NCBI GenBank assembly: GCA_001829155.1
Contig: MIAO01000001.1
Span: forward strand, 1-42,659
DNA length: 42,659 nt
Direction of reading: 5' to 3'
Source of the DNA: Spirochaetes bacterium GWB1_36_13
GTDB lineage: Bacteria; Spirochaetota; GWB1-36-13
The notes under the pieces are model-generated. The model was not told the origin of the DNA. It worked only from the letters and a program-made list of their open reading frames with translations, and did not search any database. Positions within the stretch are counted from its first letter, which is position 1. Each line of letters begins with the position of its first letter. A program made the position numbers and the translations under genes. Below, one piece after another: positions 25,712 to 34,830 of this stretch.

Positions 25712-27346
25712 TTGACCGATAAAATCTTTATAAAAAAACTTATTTCATTTTTTTTAAAAAAACATAATAAAATAAGGAAAATATTTGTTTTGTTTTATTT
25801 ATGGATTTATCGGCAGATCGAAAAGAAGAGATATAATTTATGGATAAAAAAATATGAGCCCGATTCTAAAACTCTTTTCAAGCAAAAATCTCAAGCACTC
25901 GATCAAAAAATTGTTTTTTCAATCATTATTTTATCTTCTCAGCAAGAGGCAGATAAAAAACAAATTCGAAGTATTGTAGAACAGACATTTAATAAATATG
26001 AAATTCATTTTTTCCCCTTTGATAAATGGAGCTCTGTTTCAAAAGAATTTATAAAAAGTCAGATGAAAGGCTCGTATATTTTTTTTCTTTCAGAAAGAGT
26101 TTTTTTGACACCTTTTGCTTTTTTCACACTTTTTCAAGTAATTAAAAAAGATTTGAAGAGTTGTTTTTTTTATTTTGATCAAGATGAAATTAAGGGAAAT
26201 AAAAGAAAAAGTCCTTTTTTCAAACCGGAATATGCTCCGGATTATTTGGTTCAAAGAAATTATTTCGGAGAAATGCTTTTATTAAAAAAAGATTGGTTTT
26301 TAGAAAAATATGATCAAATCTTAAATAAAAAAAACGAGGGTTTTTTTTATGAGCTGGCATTAAAATTCGGAGAACAGAGCAAAAGAATATCTTCTCTACT
26401 TTACCATATTTCCAGAAAAGACAAACTGCTTGATAAAAAAATCACTCAAATCAACCAAAAGGTAGTTTCAGAATATTTAATAAATTCTCCGTATAAACCA
26501 TTTTTTCTTAAAACTACTTTGCCAAAAGTATCTATTTTGATTCCGAATAAGGATCAGAAAAAACTTTTAAAAAAATGTATCGATTCGATTCTTAAAAAAA
26601 CGACTTATCCAAATTATGAAATCTTGATTTTAGAAAACAATAGTCTAGCAAAAAGTATTTTTGATTATTATGATTCACTTAAAACTAATAAAAATATTAA
26701 AATTGTTCAATGGGAGCAAAAATACAATTATTCGGCCATTAACAACCATGGAGCAAAATTTACAGAGGGAGAGATTTTACTTTTTTTAAATAATGATACA
26801 GAAGTGATTTCTCCTGATTGGATTGAAAGAATGCTGGAATATGCGCTGCGAAGTAATACGGGATCTGTAGGGGCAAAGCTTTATTATGAAAATAATACGG
26901 TTCAGCATGCTGGGATTGTTTATGGAAATCCGAAAGGAGTTCTCCATATCCACAGAGAATTTAGCCAAAATAGCAAAGGTTATTTTGACAGACTTCAGAC
27001 TGTTCAAAATTATAACGCTGTCACAGGGGCTTGTCTTATGATGAGAAAATCAGTATTCAATGAAGTTGGGGGTTTTGATGAGCAGTTTGAAATTGCGTTT
27101 AATGATGTGGATTTATGTTTCAAATTGAGAGAAAAAGGTTATCTGGTGGTTTGGACACCGCATGCCGAGCTTTATCATAGGGAAATGGCTACGCGTGGAA
27201 AAGATGAAAAGCCTGAAAAAAGAGAACGGTTTTTAAAAGAATTTCAGCGATATAAAATAAAATGGAGAGCAAAGCTGGAAAAGGTAGATGAATATTATAA
27301 TCCGAACCTGAGAATGGACAAAGAATATTTTTGGATTAATTTTTAA
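25712..27346 (+). CDS. GT2 glycosyltransferase with degenerate N-terminal GT-A domain
   Basis: A 544-residue protein starting at TTG 25712 behind AAAAGG (11 nt spacing). Residues 68-200 look like a decayed GT-A domain: FSIIILSSQQ replaces the usual V-P-V-Y-N pattern, no nucleotide Asp motif is visible, but the YFDQDE and FFKPEYAPD stretches of this architecture remain. Residues 270-500 are a sound GT2 domain: KVSILIPNKDQ, LENNS, LNNDTEV (359-365), a GGFDEQF loop and NDVDLC (464-469). This two-domain form is typical of O-antigen rhamnosyl/hexosyltransferases. It is the last gene before the rpn insertion and rml operon. Acceptor and donor are unknown. Confidence 0.85.
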   Translation: MTDKIFIKKLISFFLKKHNKIRKIFVLFYLWIYRQIEKKRYNLWIKKYEPDSKTLFKQKSQALDQKIVFSIIILSSQQEADKKQIRSIVEQTFNKYEIHFFPFDKWSSVSKEFIKSQMKGSYIFFLSERVFLTPFAFFTLFQVIKKDLKSCFFYFDQDEIKGNKRKSPFFKPEYAPDYLVQRNYFGEMLLLKKDWFLEKYDQILNKKNEGFFYELALKFGEQSKRISSLLYHISRKDKLLDKKITQINQKVVSEYLINSPYKPFFLKTTLPKVSILIPNKDQKKLLKKCIDSILKKTTYPNYEILILENNSLAKSIFDYYDSLKTNKNIKIVQWEQKYNYSAINNHGAKFTEGEILLFLNNDTEVISPDWIERMLEYALRSNTGSVGAKLYYENNTVQHAGIVYGNPKGVLHIHREFSQNSKGYFDRLQTVQNYNAVTGACLMMRKSVFNEVGGFDEQFEIAFNDVDLCFKLREKGYLVVWTPHAELYHREMATRGKDEKPEKRERFLKEFQRYKIKWRAKLEKVDEYYNPNLRMDKEYFWINF

Positions 27347-27386
27347 AATATTTTCAAGAGATTTTCTTATCGTTTTTATTTTTTGT

Positions 27387-27415
27387 AAAGACGAAAAAAT
27401 TTAATTTTTATAACT
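27387..27415 (+). repeat. Left copy of an AT-rich near-repeat flanking the rpn gene
   Basis: TTTAATTTTTATAACT at 27400-27415, preceded by a GTAAAGACGAAAA stretch, recurs with one mismatch in the 16-mer at 28426-28441 on the other side of rpn. It may be a shared promoter element or an insertion footprint. The remainder of the 143-bp gap 27347-27489 is AT-rich, with only weak promoter-like boxes. Confidence 0.35.
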
Positions 27416-27489
27416 CACTGATTTGATAATTTATTTCGAAAAAACTGAACTTATATTTAAATTTGTATTGATAATTAAAAGGAAGAAAG

Positions 27490-28371
27490 ATGGAAAGACA
27501 GCTGATTTCATTTGACTGGGCATTGAAACACATTCTCCGGGCAAAGGAAAACTTTGATATTTTAGAAGGGTTTTTAAGCGAGCTTTTGGGGGAAGAAATT
27601 GTCATCCTTGATTTATTGGAAAGCGAGAGTAATCAGGAAAGTGAAAAGGATAAGTTTAACCGTGTGGATATATTGGCGAAAGATGAAAAAGAATCGCTTA
27701 TTTTGATCGAAGTGCAGTATGAACGGGAGCTGGACTATTTTCAAAGGATCGCATTCGGCGGTGCAAAGCTTTTGACCGGGTATTTTAAGAAAGGCGAACC
27801 CTACGGGAATTTAAAAAAAGTGGTGACCGTGCATATCGTATATTTTGATTTGGGGAGCGGAAAAGACTATCTATATAAAGGAACCACACGGTTTGAGGGG
27901 ATTTATCAAAAAGATGAGCTGAAACTCAATCCCGCCCAGACAGCGTTGTTTCAGACAGAACAAGTAGAGGATATCTTTCCACAGCATTATCTGATCCGGA
28001 TGGATGCTTACCATGATGAAGTGAAAAACAATCTGGATGAATGGGTGTATTTTTTAAAAAATAGTGTAGTGAAAGAAAGCTTTGGAGCCAAAAACATTAA
28101 AAAAGCCCAGGAAAAACTAGATGTATTGAGAATGAACGAGAAAGACAGATTGTCGTATGAAAATTATTTAGAAAACTTAAGCTATCAAAAATCCGTTTTT
28201 GAGACAGCCCGATTTGAAGGGAAACTGGAAGGAAGAATTGAAGGAAGAGAAGAAGGAAAACTGGAAGCAAAATATGAAACAGTGAGGAAAATGATAAAGA
28301 AAAACTATGATATTCAAGATATTGCAGATTTGACGGGATTATCGATTGAGGAAATAAAGAAATTGATGTAA
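27490..28371 (+). CDS. Rpn-family recombination-promoting nuclease / putative transposase
   Basis: A 293-residue PD-(D/E)xK nuclease of the RpnA/YhgA-like (PDDEXK_2) family. It opens with FDWALKHILR. The nuclease core is NRVDILA (57-63, Asp60) followed by LILIEVQYERE, with Glu74-x-Gln76 as the ExQ variant of the ExK motif. The C-terminus has the family's E-G-K/R-x-E-G run (about 244-262) and a small helical tail that may bind DNA. E. coli Rpn proteins cleave DNA and stimulate RecA-independent recombination. It stands as a separate unit with gaps on both sides, between a glycosyltransferase and rmlA. AAAGGAAG precedes the ATG. Confidence 0.85.
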   Translation: MERQLISFDWALKHILRAKENFDILEGFLSELLGEEIVILDLLESESNQESEKDKFNRVDILAKDEKESLILIEVQYERELDYFQRIAFGGAKLLTGYFKKGEPYGNLKKVVTVHIVYFDLGSGKDYLYKGTTRFEGIYQKDELKLNPAQTALFQTEQVEDIFPQHYLIRMDAYHDEVKNNLDEWVYFLKNSVVKESFGAKNIKKAQEKLDVLRMNEKDRLSYENYLENLSYQKSVFETARFEGKLEGRIEGREEGKLEAKYETVRKMIKKNYDIQDIADLTGLSIEEIKKLM

Positions 28372-28425
28372 AAAATTAATATTATGATCAATTTTTGCTC
28401 TTGTTTTGTGTGAAAAGAGAAAATG

Positions 28426-28455
28426 TTTAATTTTTAAAACTACAATTTATATATT
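28426..28455 (+). promoter_or_regulatory. Candidate promoter for the rml operon (overlaps right rpn-flanking repeat)
   Basis: TTTAAT at 28426-28431 and TATATT at 28450-28455 are 18 bp apart, 30 bp before the rmlA ATG. The 28426-28441 part is the second copy of the 16-mer found at 27400-27415. The match to consensus is weak and AT-biased. Confidence 0.25.
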
Positions 28456-28485
28456 TTATTGGTAAATAAAAAAAGAGAGATTATG

Positions 28486-29364
28486 ATGAAAGGTATTATT
28501 TTAGCGGGCGGGAGCGGAACAAGGCTTTATCCTATTACTCAAGTAGTTTGCAAGCAATTATTGCCAGTCTATGACAAACCGATGATTTATTATCCTCTTT
28601 CCACCTTGATGATGGCAGGGATACGGGAAATTCTGATTATTTCTACTCCTCAGGATATTGGAAAATTTGAAAATCTTTTGGGGGACGGAAGCAGGCTTGG
28701 CTTATCCTTGTCTTATAAAATCCAGGAAACTCCGAGAGGATTGGCGGATGCTTTTATTGTCGGGGCTGATTTTATCGGAAAGGATAAAGTTTGTCTGATC
28801 TTGGGAGACAATATTTTTTACGGTCACGGGCTTCCCAGAATGCTCAAAGAAGCAGCCACGCTCGAAAAAGGAGCATCTGTATTTGGATATTATGTCAATG
28901 ACCCTGAACGCTATGGAGTGGTAGAGTTTGATCAAAACGGGAAAGCAGTTTCAATTGAAGAAAAACCAGTTCAGCCAAAATCAAATTATGCGGTGGTAGG
29001 TCTTTATTTTTATGATAATAGAGTGGTGGATATTGCGAAAAACATCAAGCCCTCTGCCCGTGGAGAAATCGAAATTACGACAGTCAACAATGTTTATTTG
29101 GAAAAAGGCGACCTTTCGGTCAATGTCATGGGAAGGGGTTTTGCCTGGCTGGATACGGGGACTTATGCTTCCATGGCGGATGCGGCCAATTTTGTCAGGA
29201 CAATTGAAGAAAGACAGGGATTGAAAATTTCCTGTATCGAAGAAATCGCCTTCAGAATGGGTTATATTGATGAAAAACAGTTGTTGGCTCTGGCTGAACC
29301 ATTGAAAAAATCGGGATATGGGGAATACCTGATCAAAATCATCAAGATGAGAAAGGAGCGGTAA
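28486..29364 (+). CDS. rmlA: Glucose-1-phosphate thymidylyltransferase
   Basis: RmlA makes dTDP-glucose from dTTP and glucose-1-phosphate, the first step to dTDP-L-rhamnose. It has 292 residues from ATG 28486, which a GAGAGA precedes by 5 nt; an upstream TTG at 28459 has no ribosome-binding site. It shows [16 protein letters not shown], the [17 protein letters not shown] loop, LGDNIFYG with the metal Asp, EEKP and the [10 protein letters not shown] end. It is followed 1 nt later by rmlC. Codon choice is richer in G/C than the cassette upstream. Its own candidate promoter lies in the gap after rpn. Confidence 0.96.
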   Translation: MKGIILAGGSGTRLYPITQVVCKQLLPVYDKPMIYYPLSTLMMAGIREILIISTPQDIGKFENLLGDGSRLGLSLSYKIQETPRGLADAFIVGADFIGKDKVCLILGDNIFYGHGLPRMLKEAATLEKGASVFGYYVNDPERYGVVEFDQNGKAVSIEEKPVQPKSNYAVVGLYFYDNRVVDIAKNIKPSARGEIEITTVNNVYLEKGDLSVNVMGRGFAWLDTGTYASMADAANFVRTIEERQGLKISCIEEIAFRMGYIDEKQLLALAEPLKKSGYGEYLIKIIKMRKER

Positions 29365-29365
29365 C

Positions 29366-29917
29366 ATGCCTTTCAATTTCGAAAAAACAGAGATAGCGGA
29401 AGTGATTCTTGTGAAACCCAGAGTTTTTCCAGATGAAAGGGGATTTTTTCTGGAAACTTATAAACAAAGCGATTTTATGAAAAATGGGATTGCCGTAGAT
29501 GTTTTTAAACAGGATAACCATTCGTTTTCAACGGAAGGCGTGATTCGTGGGCTTCATTACCAGCTTCCGCCCATGGAACAGGGAAAACTGGTGAGAGTGG
29601 TCAAAGGAAAAGTGTTAGACTTTGCTGTGGATATCCGGAAAAGTTCCAAGACTTTTTTAAAATGGGTGTATCGTGAGCTCAGCGATGAAAACTTTCAGAT
29701 GCTCTGGATACCGCCGGGATTTGCTCATGGTTTTATTGCTCTTTCAAAAGATGTTCATCTGATGTATAAATGCACGAATGAATATTCTCCGCATCACGAA
29801 GGGGGAATCCGGTTTGATGACCCGGATATTCATATTGACTGGCAGTATCAAAATCCGACCGTATCTGAAAAAGACCTGAAAGTTCCTTTTTTAAAAGATG
29901 CAAAACTATTTGATTAA
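29366..29917 (+). CDS. rmlC: dTDP-4-dehydrorhamnose 3,5-epimerase
   Basis: A cupin-fold epimerase of 183 residues, the normal length for the family. RGFFLETY, the substrate-binding and catalytic RGLHYQ (61-66, His64), KLVRVVKGKVLD, IPPGFAHGF and the C-terminal NEYSPHHEGGI with the catalytic-loop Tyr are all present. It converts dTDP-4-keto-6-deoxyglucose to dTDP-4-keto-rhamnose. AAGGAG lies upstream of the ATG, inside the rmlA end. Gene order rmlA-C-D-B differs from the enteric rmlBDAC. Confidence 0.95.
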   Translation: MPFNFEKTEIAEVILVKPRVFPDERGFFLETYKQSDFMKNGIAVDVFKQDNHSFSTEGVIRGLHYQLPPMEQGKLVRVVKGKVLDFAVDIRKSSKTFLKWVYRELSDENFQMLWIPPGFAHGFIALSKDVHLMYKCTNEYSPHHEGGIRFDDPDIHIDWQYQNPTVSEKDLKVPFLKDAKLFD

Positions 29918-29926
29918 GGATGTTTT

Positions 29927-30799
29927 ATGATTTGGCTGGTTGGAAACAAAGGAATGCTGGGACAGGATGTTGAAAAGAAACTCCGGGAAAATCAAATTGA
30001 ATATTTTACTTCTGATATAGAAATAGATATAACCCATTTTGATTCTTTGGAAAAAGCTGTTTCGGAAAAAACGATTGAATGGATTATTAATTGTTCTGCT
30101 TATACGGCTGTGGATAAGGCTGAAGATGAAAAAGAAAAAGCTTTTCTTGTCAATGGAGAAGGAGTTTTTAATCTTGCAAAAATCACTGGAATCAAAAAAG
30201 CAAAACTGATTCATGTTTCGACTGATTATGTATTTAATGGAGAAAAAAAAGAAGCATACTTGGAAACAGATTCTACAGATCCGATCGGAGTTTATGGAAC
30301 ATCTAAACTTGCAGGAGAAAAAAATATCCAAAAGCTAATCCATTCTTTTTTTATTGTCAGGACAGCATGGCTCTATGGAAAAAACGGCAATAACTTTGTT
30401 TCTACCATGCTTCGGCTTTTTAAAGAAAGAGAAGAAGTTAAAATAGTCCATGACCAGTTTGGAAGCCCTACTTATACCCAAGATTTAGCTTCTTTTATTT
30501 TAACAATCATTCAAAAAGACAGCCGGGATTATGGTATCTATCATTATACAAATGAAGGAAAAACCACTTGGTATGAGTTTGGTAAAAAGATTTATGAACT
30601 CGGGAAAAAAGCAGGATTACTTGAAAAAGAAATTAAAATCACTCCGATTTCAACAGATGAATATCCTACTAAAGCCAAACGCCCTAAAAATTCTTACCTT
30701 TCAAAGGAAAAAGCCAAAAAAGCTTTCCATATTCAAATCTCAGATTGGGAGACAGCACTTGAAAATTTTATAAATGAGGTAAAAAATGAGGAGTCTTAA
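29927..30799 (+). CDS. rmlD: dTDP-4-dehydrorhamnose reductase
   Basis: A 290-residue SDR catalysing the last step to dTDP-L-rhamnose with NAD(P)H. VGNKGMLGQDV is the RmlD form of the Rossmann loop; CSAYTAVDKAE, STDYVFNG (98-105) and the YGTSK pair (Tyr123, Lys127) are diagnostic. HDQFGSPTYTQDLA also follows the family. AAGGAT precedes the ATG. The 3' end overlaps rmlB by 14 nt. Confidence 0.95.
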   Translation: MIWLVGNKGMLGQDVEKKLRENQIEYFTSDIEIDITHFDSLEKAVSEKTIEWIINCSAYTAVDKAEDEKEKAFLVNGEGVFNLAKITGIKKAKLIHVSTDYVFNGEKKEAYLETDSTDPIGVYGTSKLAGEKNIQKLIHSFFIVRTAWLYGKNGNNFVSTMLRLFKEREEVKIVHDQFGSPTYTQDLASFILTIIQKDSRDYGIYHYTNEGKTTWYEFGKKIYELGKKAGLLEKEIKITPISTDEYPTKAKRPKNSYLSKEKAKKAFHIQISDWETALENFINEVKNEES

Positions 30800-31856
30800 A
30801 AATATTTTAGTGACAGGCGGGGCAGGTTTTATCGGGGCTAATTTTGTCCGTTTTGTATTAGAAAAAACCGATTTTAAGGGTAGAATAATTAATTTAGACA
30901 AACTGACTTATGCAGGAAATCTTGAAAATCTGTCTGATATTGAAGAAAAAACGGCAGGAAAAAATTATTTTTTTGAAAAAGGTGATATTTGTGATTCTGA
31001 AAAAATAAAAACATTATTTGAAAAATATGATATTGATACAGTCATTCATTTTGCGGCTGAGTCTCATGTGGACCGCTCGATTCACGGTCCGAAAGAGTTT
31101 ATAGAAACCAATATTATGGGGACTTTTACACTTCTGGAAACAGCCCGTACTTATTGGAAAGATAAAAAAGAGGTGCTTTTTCATCATGTATCAACAGATG
31201 AAGTCTATGGTTCTTTAGGGGAAACTGGTTTTTTTTATGAAACCACACCTTATGATCCGAGAAGCCCTTATTCTGCCTCAAAAGCTTCTTCCGATCATCT
31301 GGTCAATGCTTATCACCATACTTATGGTCTTCCTGTTACCATGTCTAATTGTTCCAATAACTACGGACCCTATCAGTTTCCTGAAAAACTGATTCCTGTG
31401 ATGATTTTAAATATTTTAAACGAGAAAAACCTGCCTGTTTACGGGGATGGCAAAAATATAAGGGATTGGCTTTTTGTTGAGGATCATAACTCTGCGGTTT
31501 GGGAAATTGTGAAAAAAGGAAAAACAGGCGAGACTTACAATATCGGCGGAGAAAACGAGTGGGAAAATATAAAGCTGGTTCACACACTCTGTGAAAAAAT
31601 GGAAAAACGGATGAAGAAAGAATCCGGATATTATAAAAAACTGATCACTTATGTCAAAGACAGACCCGGTCATGACCGCCGCTATGCGATCAATTGCGAC
31701 AAGCTCAAAAAAGAGCTGGGTTGGAATCAGTCGGTTGATTTTAATCAAGGCTTAGATTTGACGATCGAATGGTATTTGAGCCATAATGAATGGATTCAAA
31801 ATATCCAAAGCGGTGAATATAGAAATTGGATCGAAAAAAACTATCAGGAGCGGTAA
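30786..31856 (+). CDS. rmlB: dTDP-glucose 4,6-dehydratase
   Basis: A 356-residue extended SDR that dehydrates dTDP-glucose, the second step in rhamnose synthesis. TGGAGFIGANF binds NAD, AAESHVDRSI is the RmlB signature, STDEVYG carries the catalytic Thr-Asp-Glu (137-139), and YSASK gives Tyr162/Lys166. NCSNNYGPYQFPEK and RDWLFVEDH complete the family pattern. The ATG lies inside the rmlD end, behind GAGG. The next gene starts at the base after its stop. Confidence 0.96.
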   Translation: MRSLKNILVTGGAGFIGANFVRFVLEKTDFKGRIINLDKLTYAGNLENLSDIEEKTAGKNYFFEKGDICDSEKIKTLFEKYDIDTVIHFAAESHVDRSIHGPKEFIETNIMGTFTLLETARTYWKDKKEVLFHHVSTDEVYGSLGETGFFYETTPYDPRSPYSASKASSDHLVNAYHHTYGLPVTMSNCSNNYGPYQFPEKLIPVMILNILNEKNLPVYGDGKNIRDWLFVEDHNSAVWEIVKKGKTGETYNIGGENEWENIKLVHTLCEKMEKRMKKESGYYKKLITYVKDRPGHDRRYAINCDKLKKELGWNQSVDFNQGLDLTIEWYLSHNEWIQNIQSGEYRNWIEKNYQER

Positions 31857-32993
31857 ATGAAAAAGCTGTTTTATTTTTTTTTAATTTTTTTAACTTTTTG
31901 CTCTGAAAAGAAAGAAACGGTTCAAAAACAGGAAGTTCCTGATAATATTGAAGAAGCTTATCAATTTTTAATTGAACACCCCAATCAAAAAACTGCTTAT
32001 TATAAAATTCGAAAAGCTTTGGAATCATCAAATAAAGCAGAAAAAGCCTTTGAATATCTGAAAAAAATGGTTGAAAATAAAAATCTTGATCTTAAAAATA
32101 TGTTTCTGACCAGTCCTTTTTTTTATGTAGGGCGCTATGGAGATGGTTGGAGTTATGGAGATAAAAGTCTATTGGTCTATTATTCGGAGAAAGATCAAGA
32201 TGAAAAACAAATAGAGTTTCTGGATCATTATCCAAAACAGATTAAAAATCAAAAAGCATTAATTGATAAAAATGGTGTAAAAAAAGAAATTAATTTAAAC
32301 CGGGGTTTTGGGAGAAAAATTCTTCCGGTTGTTTTTCAAAAAGGGGTGAACTGGGTTTATATAGACGGAGAAGAAGAATTTGTCCCTAAAGAGATTGATC
32401 GAAGCGAAGACTGGCGTTTATTAGGTGTATGCTATAATTTTGTTGCGCCGGAAGACCCATTTTTTCAAACCCGTTTTGAACGATTGGGTGTATTAGAACA
32501 GATTGGAAATGCTCTCCAGAATATTTTAAATATTTTAAAAACCAATCCAAAGGATAAAACCCAAATTATTCAACTCATCCAGCATTTAAAGATAGCTGAA
32601 CCGGCTCAAGGCAGAGATGTTTTCGTCGAACTTCAGGCAATAAAAGATTTTGATTTTGCGCTTATGTTTGATGGACAAAAAGTGATTTATATGAACCGAA
32701 TGGATGATGGAAATGTAGAAGGGAAAGAAAGTGTGATTGCTTTTTATGAAAAAAATGATGGTGTGAAAACAATTCAAATTTATCCGGATCGAATGCCTGG
32801 AAGCCTTTTTCCTCTTAAAATTACGATCACGGGAGAAAATTTCAAAAAAGAAATTCTGGTTGATTCTTATGAAATGATAGCAATTAAACTCAACTTAAAA
32901 AAAGGGTTGTCTTTCTTTGAATTAGAAATCAATAAGACATTTTTAAGAACCAGCGATAAAAAAGAAATAGGACTCAATTATTCAGTTGAATAG
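31857..32993 (+). CDS. Putative lipoprotein of unknown function
   Basis: A 378-residue protein. A short basic start and a hydrophobic stretch end in LTFC (Cys15), a relaxed lipobox with Phe before the Cys, as tolerated in spirochaetes. Residues 25-75 look like a short helical, TPR-like segment. The rest alternates beta-type and charged stretches (GRYGDGWSYGDKS, NWVYIDGEEEFVPKE) and does not match a family I know. Its ATG directly follows the rmlB stop, with GGAGCGG as ribosome-binding site, so it is co-transcribed with the rml genes. A surface or periplasmic role linked to the glycan is possible but unproven. Confidence 0.65.
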   Translation: MKKLFYFFLIFLTFCSEKKETVQKQEVPDNIEEAYQFLIEHPNQKTAYYKIRKALESSNKAEKAFEYLKKMVENKNLDLKNMFLTSPFFYVGRYGDGWSYGDKSLLVYYSEKDQDEKQIEFLDHYPKQIKNQKALIDKNGVKKEINLNRGFGRKILPVVFQKGVNWVYIDGEEEFVPKEIDRSEDWRLLGVCYNFVAPEDPFFQTRFERLGVLEQIGNALQNILNILKTNPKDKTQIIQLIQHLKIAEPAQGRDVFVELQAIKDFDFALMFDGQKVIYMNRMDDGNVEGKESVIAFYEKNDGVKTIQIYPDRMPGSLFPLKITITGENFKKEILVDSYEMIAIKLNLKKGLSFFELEINKTFLRTSDKKEIGLNYSVE

Positions 32994-33645
32994 CATTGTT
33001 TTTCTAAACGCTTTTTACTCAGATAAAAGGGGAAGAGAACAAATTGTTTTTGAAAATAACGGGACCCTTCTCAAAACAAAAATAAGAGGGTTTGATTTTT
33101 CAGGGGAAGATTTTGATTGTCTTTCTATTCAAAATATCAAAAATCAAGAATCCCTTCCTTTTAATCTTTCTAAAGAGATTTTGATTGACTGTAAGCTTGA
33201 AATTGCTTTTCATCTCCCTGTTATCGTGTCAGGAGAAGAAGTTTCAGGTATATTGTACGCTCTGATTGAATTAGGGCAGAAGTCTCCTTCCGGCGGGCTT
33301 ACGCATGAAATTTTAAAACTTTCGTTAAAATATGCTGATCAGGAAATATGCAGCCTTGGGAATTCAGGATTTTTTGAAGATGAATTTTTATTGATTCAGA
33401 AAAAACTGGATGATAAAACATGGATTAAATGCTGCTTCAATTGTCTTTATTCTGATTACCATCCAGCAGGGCAGGGGCTTTTCGGCTCAATGATGTGTTT
33501 TCAGAATATGAAAGACGATTATTTGAAAGTGAAGTCAAAAGAAGATTTTTTTAAAATAATTGAGAAAAAAGATCGTTTTGTTCAGGAGACTTTTCTCTGT
33601 CAAAAATTTCTAAAAAGAATTCCCGGCACTGGGTATAGAGGGTAA
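32986..33645 (+). CDS. Conserved hypothetical protein with Cys-rich segment
   Basis: A 219-residue soluble protein without signal peptide. It starts at TTG 32986, overlapping the preceding stop by 8 nt; the ribosome-binding site is weak, so coupling is likely. The C-terminal half has WIKCCFNCLYSDYHPAGQG followed by GSMMCFQNMKDDY, a compact Cys cluster that could bind metal. I have a weak recollection of similar segments in a domain-of-unknown-function family (DUF6304), but I cannot confirm it. It is the last gene of the rml transcript, ending 12 nt before the terminator. Its role is unknown. Confidence 0.6.
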   Translation: MNSIVFLNAFYSDKRGREQIVFENNGTLLKTKIRGFDFSGEDFDCLSIQNIKNQESLPFNLSKEILIDCKLEIAFHLPVIVSGEEVSGILYALIELGQKSPSGGLTHEILKLSLKYADQEICSLGNSGFFEDEFLLIQKKLDDKTWIKCCFNCLYSDYHPAGQGLFGSMMCFQNMKDDYLKVKSKEDFFKIIEKKDRFVQETFLCQKFLKRIPGTGYRG

Positions 33646-33656
33646 TTGATTTAGAG

Positions 33657-33683
33657 AAAAACAGCGGTTTTTAAGCCGCTGTT
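33657..33683. terminator. Bidirectional intrinsic terminator between convergent genes
   Basis: The arms AACAGCGG (33660-33667) and CCGCTGTT (33676-33683) form an 8-bp stem with an 8-nt loop. A T-rich stretch follows on the + strand. On the - strand the hairpin is followed by five T, from the A run 33656-33660. It lies exactly between the converging stops of the rml transcript and the FIST gene. Confidence 0.8.
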
Positions 33684-33688
33684 CGATT

Positions 33689-34813
33689 TTAATCTTGTTT
33701 TGCTTTAAATGCCAGGATAGTAGCTGTCTGATTGATGTGGCCGATATATTGCTCTCCATAGGTGCTGAACCCGATCGTTGGAATGCCGGAAAAAATTTGA
33801 CCATATTCTCCTGAAAGATTTTTATTGTCGAGCTCTAAAGTACGAAGAATACAGTTGAAATTAATCAAGGCTGCAATCTCTCCCATCTCGTTGATTTTAT
33901 CGTCAAGCGCATTCTGGGTGTCGTGAATAATATCTCCTGATTCAAGGATAGACAGTTCCATTCCTTCTTTAATATTGCAGTAAAAAACCATATTTTTATC
34001 TTGAATCTGCTGAGGGCTTCTGACATAAGGTTCATCATCCACCATAAGACCCAAAGGATTGGTCATGAAAAGCTGGGAAGCGGTTTCTTCAGATGCTCCA
34101 AAAACTTCGGCATAAGCTTCTGCGGCTGGTTTACCGTCAAAATCAATCACAGTTCTGTTTTTTTCATCCACAGAAGTAGCAGTTAAGATTTTTCCAGTTT
34201 CCCGAAAGCTTTGAGTTTTAATAATATCAAACCCTGCTGCGGGTTTTAAAAGAATCAGGATTGCGGCATTGGTATAAGCTTTTCCTACTCCATACACATA
34301 GGTATTTTCAAATTTAAGATCATCCCCCGCAGAACCTCCGATAAAAAGGACATTAGAAAGCATTCCGATTTCTTCCATCATCTTTTCTTCGCTTTTTGAA
34401 AGTCCATCGGCTAAGACGATTCCAACATATTTTTTTAAATCCATCTCAGAAAATTTTTTTCCAAAGTGTTTTTCAAAAATATCTCCCGCCTGCTGATAAT
34501 TTTTTGAAGTAGTTTTTGGAAGATTGGTGATAACCACGGCTTTAAAATCTTCAATGACATTTTCGGTAAATGCCATTGCTACAAGAGAGTTTTTAAGCAT
34601 TTTCCCGCTGATAAGTTCACCTGCAGTTGTGCAACCGAAAGTCGGTGTTTTAGGAAAAGCGTTTTGAATTTCATCGGATATAAAATAAGGGTTGATATGA
34701 CTGGAAGCAAAAAATAAAATAAGTTTTGGAATCACGGATCCAAATTGTTCTTTAATTTCTTTGACACATTCTTCATAGGAAGTTTTTTCTGAATAGGCTG
34801 TTATTACATTCAT
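33689..34813 (-). CDS. FIST domain sensor-like protein
   Basis: A 374-residue stand-alone FIST_N/FIST_C protein. The N-terminal part has FGCTTAGELISG and the FIGGSAGDDLKF stretch typical of FIST_N. The C-terminal part (about 220-374) has YAEVFG, FMTNPLGLM, the FNCILRTLEL motif and IGFSTYGEQY, typical of FIST_C. FIST domains are thought to bind small ligands and usually accompany GGDEF, histidine-kinase or chemotaxis modules. Here none is fused, so the signal must pass through a partner. The 67-residue gene 17 nt upstream is the obvious candidate. GAGG precedes the ATG. Confidence 0.88.
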   Translation of the reverse strand: MNVITAYSEKTSYEECVKEIKEQFGSVIPKLILFFASSHINPYFISDEIQNAFPKTPTFGCTTAGELISGKMLKNSLVAMAFTENVIEDFKAVVITNLPKTTSKNYQQAGDIFEKHFGKKFSEMDLKKYVGIVLADGLSKSEEKMMEEIGMLSNVLFIGGSAGDDLKFENTYVYGVGKAYTNAAILILLKPAAGFDIIKTQSFRETGKILTATSVDEKNRTVIDFDGKPAAEAYAEVFGASEETASQLFMTNPLGLMVDDEPYVRSPQQIQDKNMVFYCNIKEGMELSILESGDIIHDTQNALDDKINEMGEIAALINFNCILRTLELDNKNLSGEYGQIFSGIPTIGFSTYGEQYIGHINQTATILAFKAKQD

Positions 34814-34830
34814 TGTTTTACCTCTGTTTT

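Noticed and set aside
25701-25715. ATG at 25701 as start of the glycosyltransferase
   Set aside because: It is out of frame and meets a TGA after four codons. TTG 25712 is in frame behind AAAAGG.
27490-28371. Rpn gene considered as a complete insertion sequence
   Set aside because: No terminal inverted repeats and no clear target duplication; only a 16-bp near-repeat is seen. It is annotated as a gene, not as a mobile element.
31345-31748. Open frames on the - strand inside rmlB
   Set aside because: They lie fully within a well-supported conserved gene and have no ribosome-binding site or recognisable product.
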